Positions 43,282-51,427 of a stretch of DNA of 64,000 nt are shown piece after piece. Within the stretch, counting starts at the first letter, position 1; each line of letters opens with the position of its first letter. This DNA comes from Hyphomonas sp. (GTDB lineage Bacteria; Pseudomonadota; Alphaproteobacteria; Caulobacterales; Hyphomonadaceae). The stretch covers positions 1 to 64,000 of the forward strand of contig NZ_PNMA01000013.1 of the NCBI RefSeq assembly GCF_013823385.1, given 5' to 3'. The position numbers were made by a program, and so were the translations under genes. The notes beneath the pieces are model-generated. The model did not search any database, was not told the origin of the DNA, and saw only the letters and a program-made list of their open reading frames with translations.

Positions 43282-45150
43282 TCAAATCAGAATTTTTGCC
43301 GCCGCAGGGGTGTCCGAATAGAGCAGGTCCAGCTGATCGGTCCGCAAGGCCTGCGTGCGCGACTGGTTGATATACCCCTTCTCGGTGATTTCCCCCAGAT
43401 CGGCGCGCGGTTCCTGAGGTTGCAGCAGGATGCGCGCGATGCGGGCTGCTGCATTGGGATGGGCCTTGTTATGCGCCGCCAGGCCTGCGCGCACGGCCTC
43501 CTGAACCCTGGGATGGAGGGCCAGCTGATCGGCCGGCAGCGCCTCGCCCACCAGCCGCTGGCACCAGGCAAGGTTGAGGAAGCCGAGCAGGCCGATCTCA
43601 TCCTTGTTGAGGCCGCAGACCACCGCGTCCGACAGCGCCCCGCCGCACGCCGCCACGGCCGCCACGCGCACGGCGCCTGCCGACACCCAGGTGCCGCTGG
43701 CCAGCTTGAACTCCTCCACCGTGCGCCCATCGAAAGCCAGCCCCCGCTCGGGCCGGTCCGGATCAACAAACTTCACCGCATCGCCCAGCCGGTAATAGCC
43801 TTCCTCATCAAAGGCTTCGGCCGTCTTCTCCGGATTGCGGAAATAGCCGGGCGTGACATTGACGCCCTTCACCCGCAGCTCCAGCTTCTCGCCCGCCGGC
43901 ACCAGCTTGAACGTATTGCCCGGCAGCGGCAGGCCGATCAGGCCCATCCGGTCATTGGGCCAGTGAACGTTGGAAGCGGTCGGCGAGGTTTCCGTGGCGC
44001 CATAGCCCGCCGAGAGCGAGATCCGCTCGCCCGTAACCCGCACCGCCACTTCCTGAATGCGCTCATAGATATCCTGCCCCATCGAAGCCCCGCCATAGGC
44101 CATGGAGATGAGCCGGGAGAAGAACACGTCGGCGAGGGCATCATCCTGCTCCAGCGCCGTGGCCAGCGCCGCCCAGGCCTGGGGAACAGTGGTATGCTGG
44201 GTGGTGGGAATTTCCTTCAGGTTACGGATCATCTCCGGAAGGCGCGCAGGCGTCGGCGCGCCCTGGCAGATATACAGCGTACCGCCCCAGTCCAGCATGT
44301 TGTGCAGGATGGAATGGGTGCCGTAAGTGTGGCTCCAGGGCAGGAAGTTCACCATCACCTGCGGCCCGCCGGTGATCGCGTCGAGGCGTTCCTCATCCCA
44401 GACCGAGCGGATCATCTTGGAATTGGCCGCCACCATGCCATGGGTATTGATCACGGCCTTCGGCTCGCCGGTGGAGCCGGAGGTGAGCATGTATTTCGCC
44501 ACCGTTTTCGGCGTCAGGCGCGCATACGCTTCGTCTACCGCAGGCCCGGCCTGCCCGGCGAAATCCTCCAGGCTGACAGCGCGCGGCACCTCCGGCGCAT
44601 TGCGCGAATAGATCACCAGCCGGCCGGTCAGGTCGAGGCTGTCGAGCGCGCGCTGATACTCTTTCCCGTCCTCCACATAGATGAATTTCGGGCTGGTCAG
44701 CTGGTCGATATAGCCAAAGCGCAAGAGGTCCTGGCTCAGCGTCGCGTAAGCCGGCGTCACCGGCACCACAGGGCTTGCCGCCCACATCGCGCCATACATC
44801 ACCAGCGCATTGTCGATGGAATTTTTCGACAGGATCATCACCGGCGCGTCCGGCCCCGCCCCTTCGCTGAGGAAGGCCGCCGCGATGCGCTTCACGGCCG
44901 CAAGACCGTCCGCATAGGTCATCTTCCGCCAGTCATCGGCGGCCGGGTCTTCCGGCCAGCGCTCGGCCAGCCAGACCTGGCCGGGGCGCTCAGCCCCCCA
45001 TTTCACCAGCGGGGCGAGCATGTGCGGCGGGTGCGCCTTCAGGGGGTGGCCGCTGTCGAGATAGACCGTGCCATCGGGGCGCCGGTCGATCTTCAGCCTC
45101 AGCGGCAGGTAAGGCACCTCGCGGAACGGAATGTGCGCAGTCTTGCTCAT
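43282..45150 (-). CDS. Feruloyl-CoA synthase-like AMP-binding ligase
   Basis: The 622-residue adenylating enzyme has the ANL motif YMLTSGSTGEPKAVIN (P-loop, near residue 220), SAGYGATETSPTAS (A5) and YYRLGDAVKFVDPDRPERG (A7-like). The sequence FDGRTVEEFKLASGTWVSAG and the opening LDSGHPLKAHPPHMLAPLV are those I associate with feruloyl-CoA synthases, which activate hydroxycinnamic acids with CoA and ATP. No enoyl-CoA hydratase/aldolase (ech) or vanillin dehydrogenase is nearby, so the real acid could differ. The ThDP enzyme gene follows it on the same strand. Confidence 0.85.
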   Translation of the reverse strand: MSKTAHIPFREVPYLPLRLKIDRRPDGTVYLDSGHPLKAHPPHMLAPLVKWGAERPGQVWLAERWPEDPAADDWRKMTYADGLAAVKRIAAAFLSEGAGPDAPVMILSKNSIDNALVMYGAMWAASPVVPVTPAYATLSQDLLRFGYIDQLTSPKFIYVEDGKEYQRALDSLDLTGRLVIYSRNAPEVPRAVSLEDFAGQAGPAVDEAYARLTPKTVAKYMLTSGSTGEPKAVINTHGMVAANSKMIRSVWDEERLDAITGGPQVMVNFLPWSHTYGTHSILHNMLDWGGTLYICQGAPTPARLPEMIRNLKEIPTTQHTTVPQAWAALATALEQDDALADVFFSRLISMAYGGASMGQDIYERIQEVAVRVTGERISLSAGYGATETSPTASNVHWPNDRMGLIGLPLPGNTFKLVPAGEKLELRVKGVNVTPGYFRNPEKTAEAFDEEGYYRLGDAVKFVDPDRPERGLAFDGRTVEEFKLASGTWVSAGAVRVAAVAACGGALSDAVVCGLNKDEIGLLGFLNLAWCQRLVGEALPADQLALHPRVQEAVRAGLAAHNKAHPNAAARIARILLQPQEPRADLGEITEKGYINQSRTQALRTDQLDLLYSDTPAAAKILI

Positions 45151-45263
45151 GGGCGAACGTCAACCTCCCCGAGGGGCGGTCTGGCGCCGCCCCGTTTTTC
45201 TGATGTATTGCGGCCTGATTGCTCGCCCAGCGCGCGGCAAAGGGCAAGCCCCCTGCTTGCGCC

Positions 45264-46682
45264 TCAGCTGGCCCCGCCGGCGAGTTCCTTCAGGATGATG
45301 TACCAGTGATCAAGGCCGGAATAGAACGCGTCGACCGAGAGGCGCTCATTCAGCCCATGCGCAAAGGTATCGTTCGGCTTGGCGCCCGATCCGCCGATGC
45401 CCAGCGTGTCATAGCCGAGATTGCGGTAGTGCATCCCGTCCGTGCCGCCCGACGACATGTGCGGCATGATCGTCAGCCCCTCCAGCCCGCGCGCGGCCAG
45501 CGCCACATTCACCGCCGCCAGCACCTCTTCCGGCAGGTTCGATTCCGGGCTTTCGACCAGATCGGAGATCAGCCTGATCTTCAGCTTCTCATTGCCGGAG
45601 ACGTCCTTCAGCGTCTGCTGCGTCGCCTCGATGCCAACGCCGGGGAAGATGCGGCAGTTGACCGTAGCCGTCGCCCGCTGCGGCAGCGCGTTCTCCGCAT
45701 GCCCCGCGCGCAGCATGGTCGCTACGCAGGTCGTCCCCGTCGTGCCCACCGTGGACGGCTCGGCCCGCAGCACGGCGATGGCGGCTTCATCGGCCGGGTT
45801 CTCGGCAAAGGCGCGCATCGCCTCGCCCAGAGGGCCCGGTGTCTGCGCGCCGGAAATCTTCATCGAGGCGAGCGTCATCGGGCTGTGCATCACCGGGAAT
45901 TTGTAGGCCTCGATCTTCTTCAGAACATCCGCCAGCTCATAGATCGCATTGTCCGCTCTCGGAGCAGATGAATGCCCGCCGGGATTGTCGATGGTCAGCT
46001 CAAACGTGGCATAGGTCTTCTCCGAGCCCTGAATGCCATAGAGCAAGGCCTTGCCATCCATGCCCAACGACAGCCCGCCCGCATCGGCATTCAGCACATA
46101 GGCCGGGTCGATCTTCTCGGCGGTGTATTTGGCCTGCGCGCGGGTGGAGACCATGCCGGTTTCCTCGTCCCCTGACAGCGCGATCACCAGGTCCCGGTTG
46201 GGCTTGAACCCCTCTTCCTTCAGCCGCAGGAAGGTAGAGATCAGGCTGACGACGCCATATTTGTTGTCCGCCGTTCCCCGGCCGAAGAAATAGCCGTCCT
46301 CCTCGATCAGGTCGAAGGGATAGCGTTCCCAGGTATCGGGCAGCGCATCGACCACATCCATATGCGCCAGCAGAACGATGGGCTTCTCCGCCGCCTCGCC
46401 CTCGGCGCGATACCACACCATCAGGCCCTGGATGCGCTCGCCATCATTCTCGTAATCGGTCACTTCAATGTCCGCGTCGGTGAAGCCGCCGGCTTTCAGC
46501 TCCTCCACCAGATACGCCACCAGTTCGGGGATCTTGCCCTGCCCCTGCGCCGTGCGCACCGCGATGGCCTCCTCATAGAGGCTCCGGGCCTTCTGTTCAT
46601 GCGGGGCGCGCGTTTCGGCAAAGGCCGGAGAGGCGGCCAGCAGCAGGGCAGCCGGAATCAGCAGGGCGGGTCTGAACGTCAT
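45264..46682 (-). CDS. Secreted M20-family metallopeptidase
   Basis: The 472-residue protein has a signal peptide (FRPALLIPAALLLAASPAFA). M20 motifs are IVLLAHMDVVDALPDTW (metal His/Asp), FFGRGTADNKYGVVS, LSGDEETGMVSTRAQ (catalytic Glu) and VLNADAGG, with the dimerisation lobe (IDNPGGHSSAPRADN) and MSSGGTDGMHYRNLG near the end. It should cleave a small peptide or acylated amino acid in the periplasm as a two-zinc enzyme. AGGAAACC precedes ATG 46682. Confidence 0.93.
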   Translation of the reverse strand: MTFRPALLIPAALLLAASPAFAETRAPHEQKARSLYEEAIAVRTAQGQGKIPELVAYLVEELKAGGFTDADIEVTDYENDGERIQGLMVWYRAEGEAAEKPIVLLAHMDVVDALPDTWERYPFDLIEEDGYFFGRGTADNKYGVVSLISTFLRLKEEGFKPNRDLVIALSGDEETGMVSTRAQAKYTAEKIDPAYVLNADAGGLSLGMDGKALLYGIQGSEKTYATFELTIDNPGGHSSAPRADNAIYELADVLKKIEAYKFPVMHSPMTLASMKISGAQTPGPLGEAMRAFAENPADEAAIAVLRAEPSTVGTTGTTCVATMLRAGHAENALPQRATATVNCRIFPGVGIEATQQTLKDVSGNEKLKIRLISDLVESPESNLPEEVLAAVNVALAARGLEGLTIMPHMSSGGTDGMHYRNLGYDTLGIGGSGAKPNDTFAHGLNERLSVDAFYSGLDHWYIILKELAGGAS

Positions 46683-46816
46683 GGTTTCCTCGCGGGTGGG
46701 CAATCTCTATCCGGCGCAACGGTATGGCCAGTCTCGCCCCTTTGCAAACCCCGCCATGGCATGGCCTGTGCATGGCCTGAAGTCCGGTGTATCAAGGGTT
46801 CATCAGGGCAGACGCT

Positions 46817-47890
46817 ATGAAAGACCGCAAGAAAACCGCTTTGGTCTCCTCGCACACCGGCTCTTTCGTGCTGGGCGGCCTTCTGGTGGCCTCCGTCGTG
46901 GCGGTGGATGCCTCCCTGCTCTCGAAGACCGGCAGCACGCCTTCCCCCGTCCCCGATCCGGCGATTGAGCGCAATCTCGAACACCTCCAGAAAGTCTCCG
47001 CCAGCATCCATGCGGACGAGGCCAGGTTGGGCGCCATCCGCTTCGGCGATGAAACCGCCAGAGACGCGCTGGAGGTGCCCGCCCTTCAGCTGCGCGTGCA
47101 GGCCCAGCGCGCGCAGGCCGCCCAGCTCTGGCAGGATCTCGGCGCGCTGATGGAGCTTCCCGCCCCCGGCGCCGATGCCGGCGGCCTCGTCCGCTTCCCC
47201 TCCACGGCGGTGGAAAAGTCAAACTATGATCAGGTCTACCATCCCATCGTCGGCCCGCAGCCGTCCAAGATGCCTTCTGGATTTTCTTTCCGCTTCGACC
47301 GGGTCATTCCGCAGGCGGATGGTTCCCTGCTGCACCGGCTCGACGCGCGCGCCGGCGGCGCCATCAAATGGGAGCGGGAGCTGCGCCGCGCCCGCACCCA
47401 GGGTCACTATACGGTCGAGGCGACCATCGACCGCATCTCCCCCGGCGTGGTCTACGCCCCGCTCTGGCTGTTTGCCGAAGGCCCGCAGGCCTGGGGCCAC
47501 GAATTTGACTTCGAACTCGTCAATGGCGCACTGGAATTCAACCTCCACAATGGCCGCGGCGGCTTCAACATGCACCGTGCCGGGAAGGATCTCACCGGCC
47601 ACCGGATGCGCTATGAAATCATCCGCCGCCCCGGCAAGGTCACCATGCGCGCCACCAGCCTCACCGATGGCTGGCGCGAGGAACTCGTCATCACGCCGGA
47701 AAAGGTGGCCGCCTGGGCCAAGCGGCCCGGCGCGCCCGAGGGCCTGCATTTCCCGCCAGACACTGTGGCAATGTTCCCGGTCACCGAACTCTGGCGGTGC
47801 AAATGGCCAGACTGGTGCGGCAAATGGGAAGACCTCCCGCCCGGCACCTATGTCGATATGGTTGTCCACGGCTACCGGGTTGATCCCTGA
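46817..47890 (+). CDS. Membrane-anchored protein with a candidate GH16-like jelly-roll domain
   Basis: The 357-residue protein has one N-terminal transmembrane helix (SFVLGGLLVASVVAVDASLL), a helical/coiled-coil stretch (about 48-110) and a C-terminal domain. The latter contains HYTVEATIDRISPGVVYAPL, WLFAEGPQAWG and HEFDFELVNGALEFNLHNGR. HEFDFE (residues 228-233) fits the ExDxE active-site pattern of clan GH-B glycosidases (GH16/GH7), with the next strand carrying acidic residues. This fold and a sugar-cleaving or sugar-binding role are inference. The C-terminal part is Trp/Cys-containing (WRCKWPDWCGKWED), which could form a disulfide. It converges on the channel gene. Confidence 0.6.
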   Translation: MKDRKKTALVSSHTGSFVLGGLLVASVVAVDASLLSKTGSTPSPVPDPAIERNLEHLQKVSASIHADEARLGAIRFGDETARDALEVPALQLRVQAQRAQAAQLWQDLGALMELPAPGADAGGLVRFPSTAVEKSNYDQVYHPIVGPQPSKMPSGFSFRFDRVIPQADGSLLHRLDARAGGAIKWERELRRARTQGHYTVEATIDRISPGVVYAPLWLFAEGPQAWGHEFDFELVNGALEFNLHNGRGGFNMHRAGKDLTGHRMRYEIIRRPGKVTMRATSLTDGWREELVITPEKVAAWAKRPGAPEGLHFPPDTVAMFPVTELWRCKWPDWCGKWEDLPPGTYVDMVVHGYRVDP

Positions 47891-47906
47891 CCTCGCCAGG
47901 CTTTGG

Positions 47907-48710
47907 TCAGGGCTCGAAACCCTCATTTTCGATATAGATGACTTCGCCGCAATGCTTGCAGTGAACGGCGTCCCGCTCATGCCGCGTGAGGCCGCAATTG
48001 GTGCATTCCACTTCGGCCTTGTTCACCGGGGTGACGAGCGCCCTCAGAAGGCGCAGGAACAGCGTGACGCCCAGCAGCATGATGATGATCGGCAGCACCC
48101 GGCCGGTCCAGCCGACAAGCTCGATATCGCCATAGCCGGTGGTCGTCAGGCTGGTGACGGTGAAATAGAATGCATCCAGATAATTCCGGATATCCGGGCT
48201 TTTGGCCACCTGATCGGCATAGACCAGCGCCGACATGATGAAGAGGAACACCACAAGATTGATGGCCCGCTCCATCAGCACGCGGTGGAGCTGAAGATAC
48301 CGCGCCAGCGGGCTTTCGGTCCGCAGGAAGCTGAAGGCCCGCGCAATCCTCACGGCACGGATGATCCGCAGGAAAGCATAGTTCTGCGAGACCAGCGGGG
48401 CGAACATGGTGAACACCACGATCAGATCGGCAAGGTTCATGAAGCGCAGGAAAAAACGCTTCCGTTTGGGGGAAATGTAAAAGCGCGCGGCCAGATCGGC
48501 GGCAATGATCGCCCCGATCACATAGTCCAGCCAGTAATGACGCCCCTCCTCGCCGACAAAGGGCGAGATGAGAAAATAGCCGATCGTCAGCATGTCGAAC
48601 ACAAGGATCGACCAGCGGAAGGTCAGCGGCCATTTGCCGACGCCTTCATAAAGCCAGATCAACGTCCGGCGTGGGCCGAGGGGCTTTTTTTCCTGGGCAG
48701 TCTCAGCCAT
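47907..48710 (-). CDS. Voltage-gated-type potassium channel with C-terminal zinc ribbon
   Basis: The 267-residue protein has six hydrophobic segments. S1 is about residues 33-50, S2 60-79 and S3 93-108. S4 is the arginine-bearing helix FLRIIRAVRIARAFSFLR (113-130), S5 about 149-166, the pore loop has the potassium filter TTTGYGD (near 189-195), and S6 is about 205-225. Residues 236-254 contain a CxxC-X11-CxxC zinc ribbon (CTNCG ... CKHCG), uncommon in channels. It should conduct K+ across the inner membrane and respond to voltage or, through the ribbon, to a cytosolic factor. Confidence 0.88.
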   Translation of the reverse strand: MAETAQEKKPLGPRRTLIWLYEGVGKWPLTFRWSILVFDMLTIGYFLISPFVGEEGRHYWLDYVIGAIIAADLAARFYISPKRKRFFLRFMNLADLIVVFTMFAPLVSQNYAFLRIIRAVRIARAFSFLRTESPLARYLQLHRVLMERAINLVVFLFIMSALVYADQVAKSPDIRNYLDAFYFTVTSLTTTGYGDIELVGWTGRVLPIIIMLLGVTLFLRLLRALVTPVNKAEVECTNCGLTRHERDAVHCKHCGEVIYIENEGFEP

Positions 48711-48775
48711 GCGGTCATCTCCTAATCGGCGCTTATGGCGGCTCAGGGCGGCGGTGTCACGGGGGATGAGAAAAG

Positions 48776-48922
48776 ACCCTCACCTCCCACGCCCTCCGGG
48801 CGCGGGCCCCTCCTCTCCCACTTCGCGGGAGAGGGGTTCAGTGTTGTGCTTGGGGTGAGGTTTAACCCCTCTCCCTCTGGGAGAGGAGGGGCCCATTGCG
48901 CAGCAATGGGAGGTGAGGGCTC
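48776..48922. repeat. Compound hairpin repeat, family C, two units in inverted order
   Basis: The left unit begins CCCTCACCTCCCACGCC and contains CCCCTCCTCTCCC; the right unit (about 48866-48922) contains CCCCTCTCCCTCTGGGAGAG and ends CAATGGGAGGTGAGGG. The outer arms are reverse complements of each other. It separates the channel gene and pyrC. Confidence 0.75.
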
Positions 48923-48923
48923 T

Positions 48924-50267
48924 TTACCCTCCCGCCTGCTCCAGCGTTTCGTTGAAGCGGACCGGCTGCCCGCCGCCCTTCTTCACGATCTCGCCATCGC
49001 GCATCACAAAGCCGCCGCGCACCACCGTGCCCACCGGCCAGCCGGTGGCCTCGAAGCCGTCAAACTGCGTCCAGCCGCATTTGGACTTGGACCATTCCGC
49101 CGTGATCGTCTGCTTGTGCTTCAGGTCCACGATCGTGAAATCGGCGTGATAGCCTTCGGCGATGCGGCCCTTGTCGGCGAGGCCAAAGACACGCTGCGGC
49201 CCGGCGCTGGTCAGCTCGACAAAGCGCTGCAGGCTGAGCTTGCCGTCATGCACATGCGTCAGCATCACCGGCACCAGCGTCTGCACGCCCGGCATCCCCG
49301 AAGGGCTGGCGGGGTAAGGCCGCTGCTTCTCTTCGATCGTGTGCGGGGCATGATCCGTCGCCAGAACATCCACGATCCCGGCGTTCAGCGCCCGCCACAG
49401 CGCCTCGCGGTGACGGGCTTCGCGCACCGGCGGGTTCTGCTGGGCAAAGCCCTTGAGACGGTCATAGCAATCAGGTGCCGCAAGCGTCAGATGGTTGGGC
49501 AGCACTTCCACGCTCGCCACATCCTTGGCGTTGACGAGCAGGTCCATCTCCTCGGCCGTCGAGATATGCAGCACATGGATGCGCTTGCCGGTCTTGCGCG
49601 CCAGGGCGATCAGGCGCCGCGTGGAGGAAACCGCCGCCTCCACATCGCGCACGATGATATGGCTGTTCCAGTCGCCCGTCACCGCCAGGCTCCGGCGTTC
49701 CTCAAGGCGGTATTCATCCTCCGAATGGAAGGCGGCGCGGCGCTTGATGGCGCGCAGCACGGCCTCCACCCCGGCATCATCCTTGATCAGAAGATCGCCG
49801 GTCGAGGCGCCCATGAACACCTTCACGCCGCAGCAGCCGAGCATCCGCTCCATCTCCGGCAGCAGGCTCACATTGTCATGCGTCGCCCCGGCATAGAAGG
49901 CGTGGTCGATGTCCATCCGGCCTTTCGCGCGGGCGAGCTTGTCCAGCATCGCGTCGGGCGTGATGGTCGAGGGGTTGGTGTTGGGCATCTCGAACACCGC
50001 CACCACCCCGCCCAGCGCCGCCGAGCGCGCCTCGGTCTCAAGGTCTGCCTTGTATTCAAGGCCCGGCTCGCGGAAATGCACCTGCGTATCGATCACGCCC
50101 GGCAGGATGTGCAGGCCGCTCGCGCCATAGATCTCCCCCGCCGCCGCCTTGGAAAGATCGCCGATCCGGGCGATGCGCTCGCCGATGATGCCGATATCGG
50201 TCTGGGCCTCGCCGCCAGGGGTGACGACCGTGCCGCCGCGCAGGATGAGATCGAAAACTTGGGTCAT
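48924..50267 (-). CDS. pyrC: Dihydroorotase (class I type)
   Basis: The 447-residue amidohydrolase closes carbamoyl-aspartate to dihydroorotate in pyrimidine synthesis. Motifs: LPGVIDTQVHFREPGLEYKA (metal His pair), VVAVFEMPNTNPSTITPD, GVKVFMGASTGDLL (bridging Lys), AAFHSEDEYRLEER and ATDHAPHTIEEKQ (Asp), and the late VRGGFVMRDGEIVK. The sequence belongs to the longer, class I-like group, so it may need or partner with PyrB. pyrE is elsewhere in the window (27109-27690). Confidence 0.93.
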   Translation of the reverse strand: MTQVFDLILRGGTVVTPGGEAQTDIGIIGERIARIGDLSKAAAGEIYGASGLHILPGVIDTQVHFREPGLEYKADLETEARSAALGGVVAVFEMPNTNPSTITPDAMLDKLARAKGRMDIDHAFYAGATHDNVSLLPEMERMLGCCGVKVFMGASTGDLLIKDDAGVEAVLRAIKRRAAFHSEDEYRLEERRSLAVTGDWNSHIIVRDVEAAVSSTRRLIALARKTGKRIHVLHISTAEEMDLLVNAKDVASVEVLPNHLTLAAPDCYDRLKGFAQQNPPVREARHREALWRALNAGIVDVLATDHAPHTIEEKQRPYPASPSGMPGVQTLVPVMLTHVHDGKLSLQRFVELTSAGPQRVFGLADKGRIAEGYHADFTIVDLKHKQTITAEWSKSKCGWTQFDGFEATGWPVGTVVRGGFVMRDGEIVKKGGGQPVRFNETLEQAGG

Positions 50268-50460
50268 GGCCGCCTTATCGCGCCACCGGCAGAAAAAGTC
50301 ACGCCGATGCTACAGGAAAGGTTTTCAACCCTGAAGTGGCCCGGGGCTTGCACTCACCTTGCCAGACCGCGTAGCGGTAACCCTGACGGCATGTCTCCAT
50401 GGCACCCCGTGTGCCAGATCAGGATGTGCCGGTGGGGCCAGACAGACCAGAGGGGCCAGC

Positions 50461-51396
50461 GTGCGGGACAACGGGCAGTATACGCAAAAAATTGCGGTCA
50501 TTCTTCCATGCTACAATGAAGAAGCCACCATTGGGCAGGTTATCGCGGAGTTCCGGGCCGCCTTGCCCATGGCGGAAATCGTTGTGTGCGACAACAATTC
50601 CTCCGACCGGACGTCCGAAGTCGCCCGCGCGGCAGGCGCCACGGTGCTGTTTGAAGCCTATCAGGGCAAGGGAAACGCCGTCCGCCGCCTCTTCAATGAT
50701 GTGGATGCGGATGTGTATGTGATGGCGGATGGGGATGTGACCTATGACGCCGCAGCCGCGCCCGGCATGATTGACCGGCTCCTCGCCGAACGCCTCGCCA
50801 TGGTTTGCGGGGCGCGCGTCTCTGAGGAGGCAGAGGCCTACCGCCTCGGCCACAAGTTCGGCAACTGGATGCTCACCGGCCTTGTCCGCTGGTCCTTCGG
50901 TGACCGGTTCAGGGACATGCTCACGGGCTATCGCGTCTTCAGCCGCCAGTTCGTCAAGAGCTTCCCGGCGCTGTCAAACGGCTTCGAGATCGAGACCGAA
51001 CTCTGCGTGCACACGCTGCGTCTGCGCCTCCCCTCTGCCGAGGTGGACACCGTCTACCGCGCCCGCCCGGCCGGCTCGTCCAGCAAGCTCAACACCTTCC
51101 GCGACGGGTTCCAGATCCTGCGCGTCATCAGCCGGCTGGTCCGGGATGAAAAGCCGCTGGAATTCTTCTCCGCCCTCGCCGGCCTGCTCATCCTGACGGC
51201 CAGCATATTGATGGCGCCGATCCTGGTGACCTATCTGGAAACCGGGCTGGTTCCGCGCTTTCCGACGCTGTTCGTCGCCCTGGCGCTGTTCCTGACGGGC
51301 ATTCTCGGCTTCTCCATCGGCCTTACCCTGGACACGCTGTCGCGGGGCCGAACCGAAACGCGGCGCCTGGCCTTCATGGCGGCCGCCCGCAACTGA
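50461..51396 (+). CDS. GT2 glycosyltransferase, polyprenyl-phosphate type
   Basis: The 311-residue protein has the GT-A fold of GT2: KIAVILPCYNEEATIGQVIA, VVCDNNSSDRTSEVARAAG and VMADGDVTYDAAAA (the metal-binding Asp motif), then MLTGYRVFSRQFVKSFPALS and GFEIETELCVHT. Two C-terminal membrane helices (FFSALAGLLILTASILMAPI; FPTLFVALALFLTGILGFSI) anchor it, as in enzymes that load a sugar on undecaprenyl phosphate. The start is GTG 50461, because the earlier ATG at 50359 gives Arg/Cys-rich noise and the GTG is preceded by AGGGG. It heads a three-gene cassette. Confidence 0.92.
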   Translation: MRDNGQYTQKIAVILPCYNEEATIGQVIAEFRAALPMAEIVVCDNNSSDRTSEVARAAGATVLFEAYQGKGNAVRRLFNDVDADVYVMADGDVTYDAAAAPGMIDRLLAERLAMVCGARVSEEAEAYRLGHKFGNWMLTGLVRWSFGDRFRDMLTGYRVFSRQFVKSFPALSNGFEIETELCVHTLRLRLPSAEVDTVYRARPAGSSSKLNTFRDGFQILRVISRLVRDEKPLEFFSALAGLLILTASILMAPILVTYLETGLVPRFPTLFVALALFLTGILGFSIGLTLDTLSRGRTETRRLAFMAAARN

Positions 51397-51427
51397 CGCT
51401 CCCATCCGGCCTGCAGGAACCGACGCC

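Noticed and set aside
47175-48725. 516-codon open frame running across the GH16-like gene and the channel gene
   Set aside because: It spans two well-supported genes in other frames or strands and reads as Ser/Arg-rich noise.
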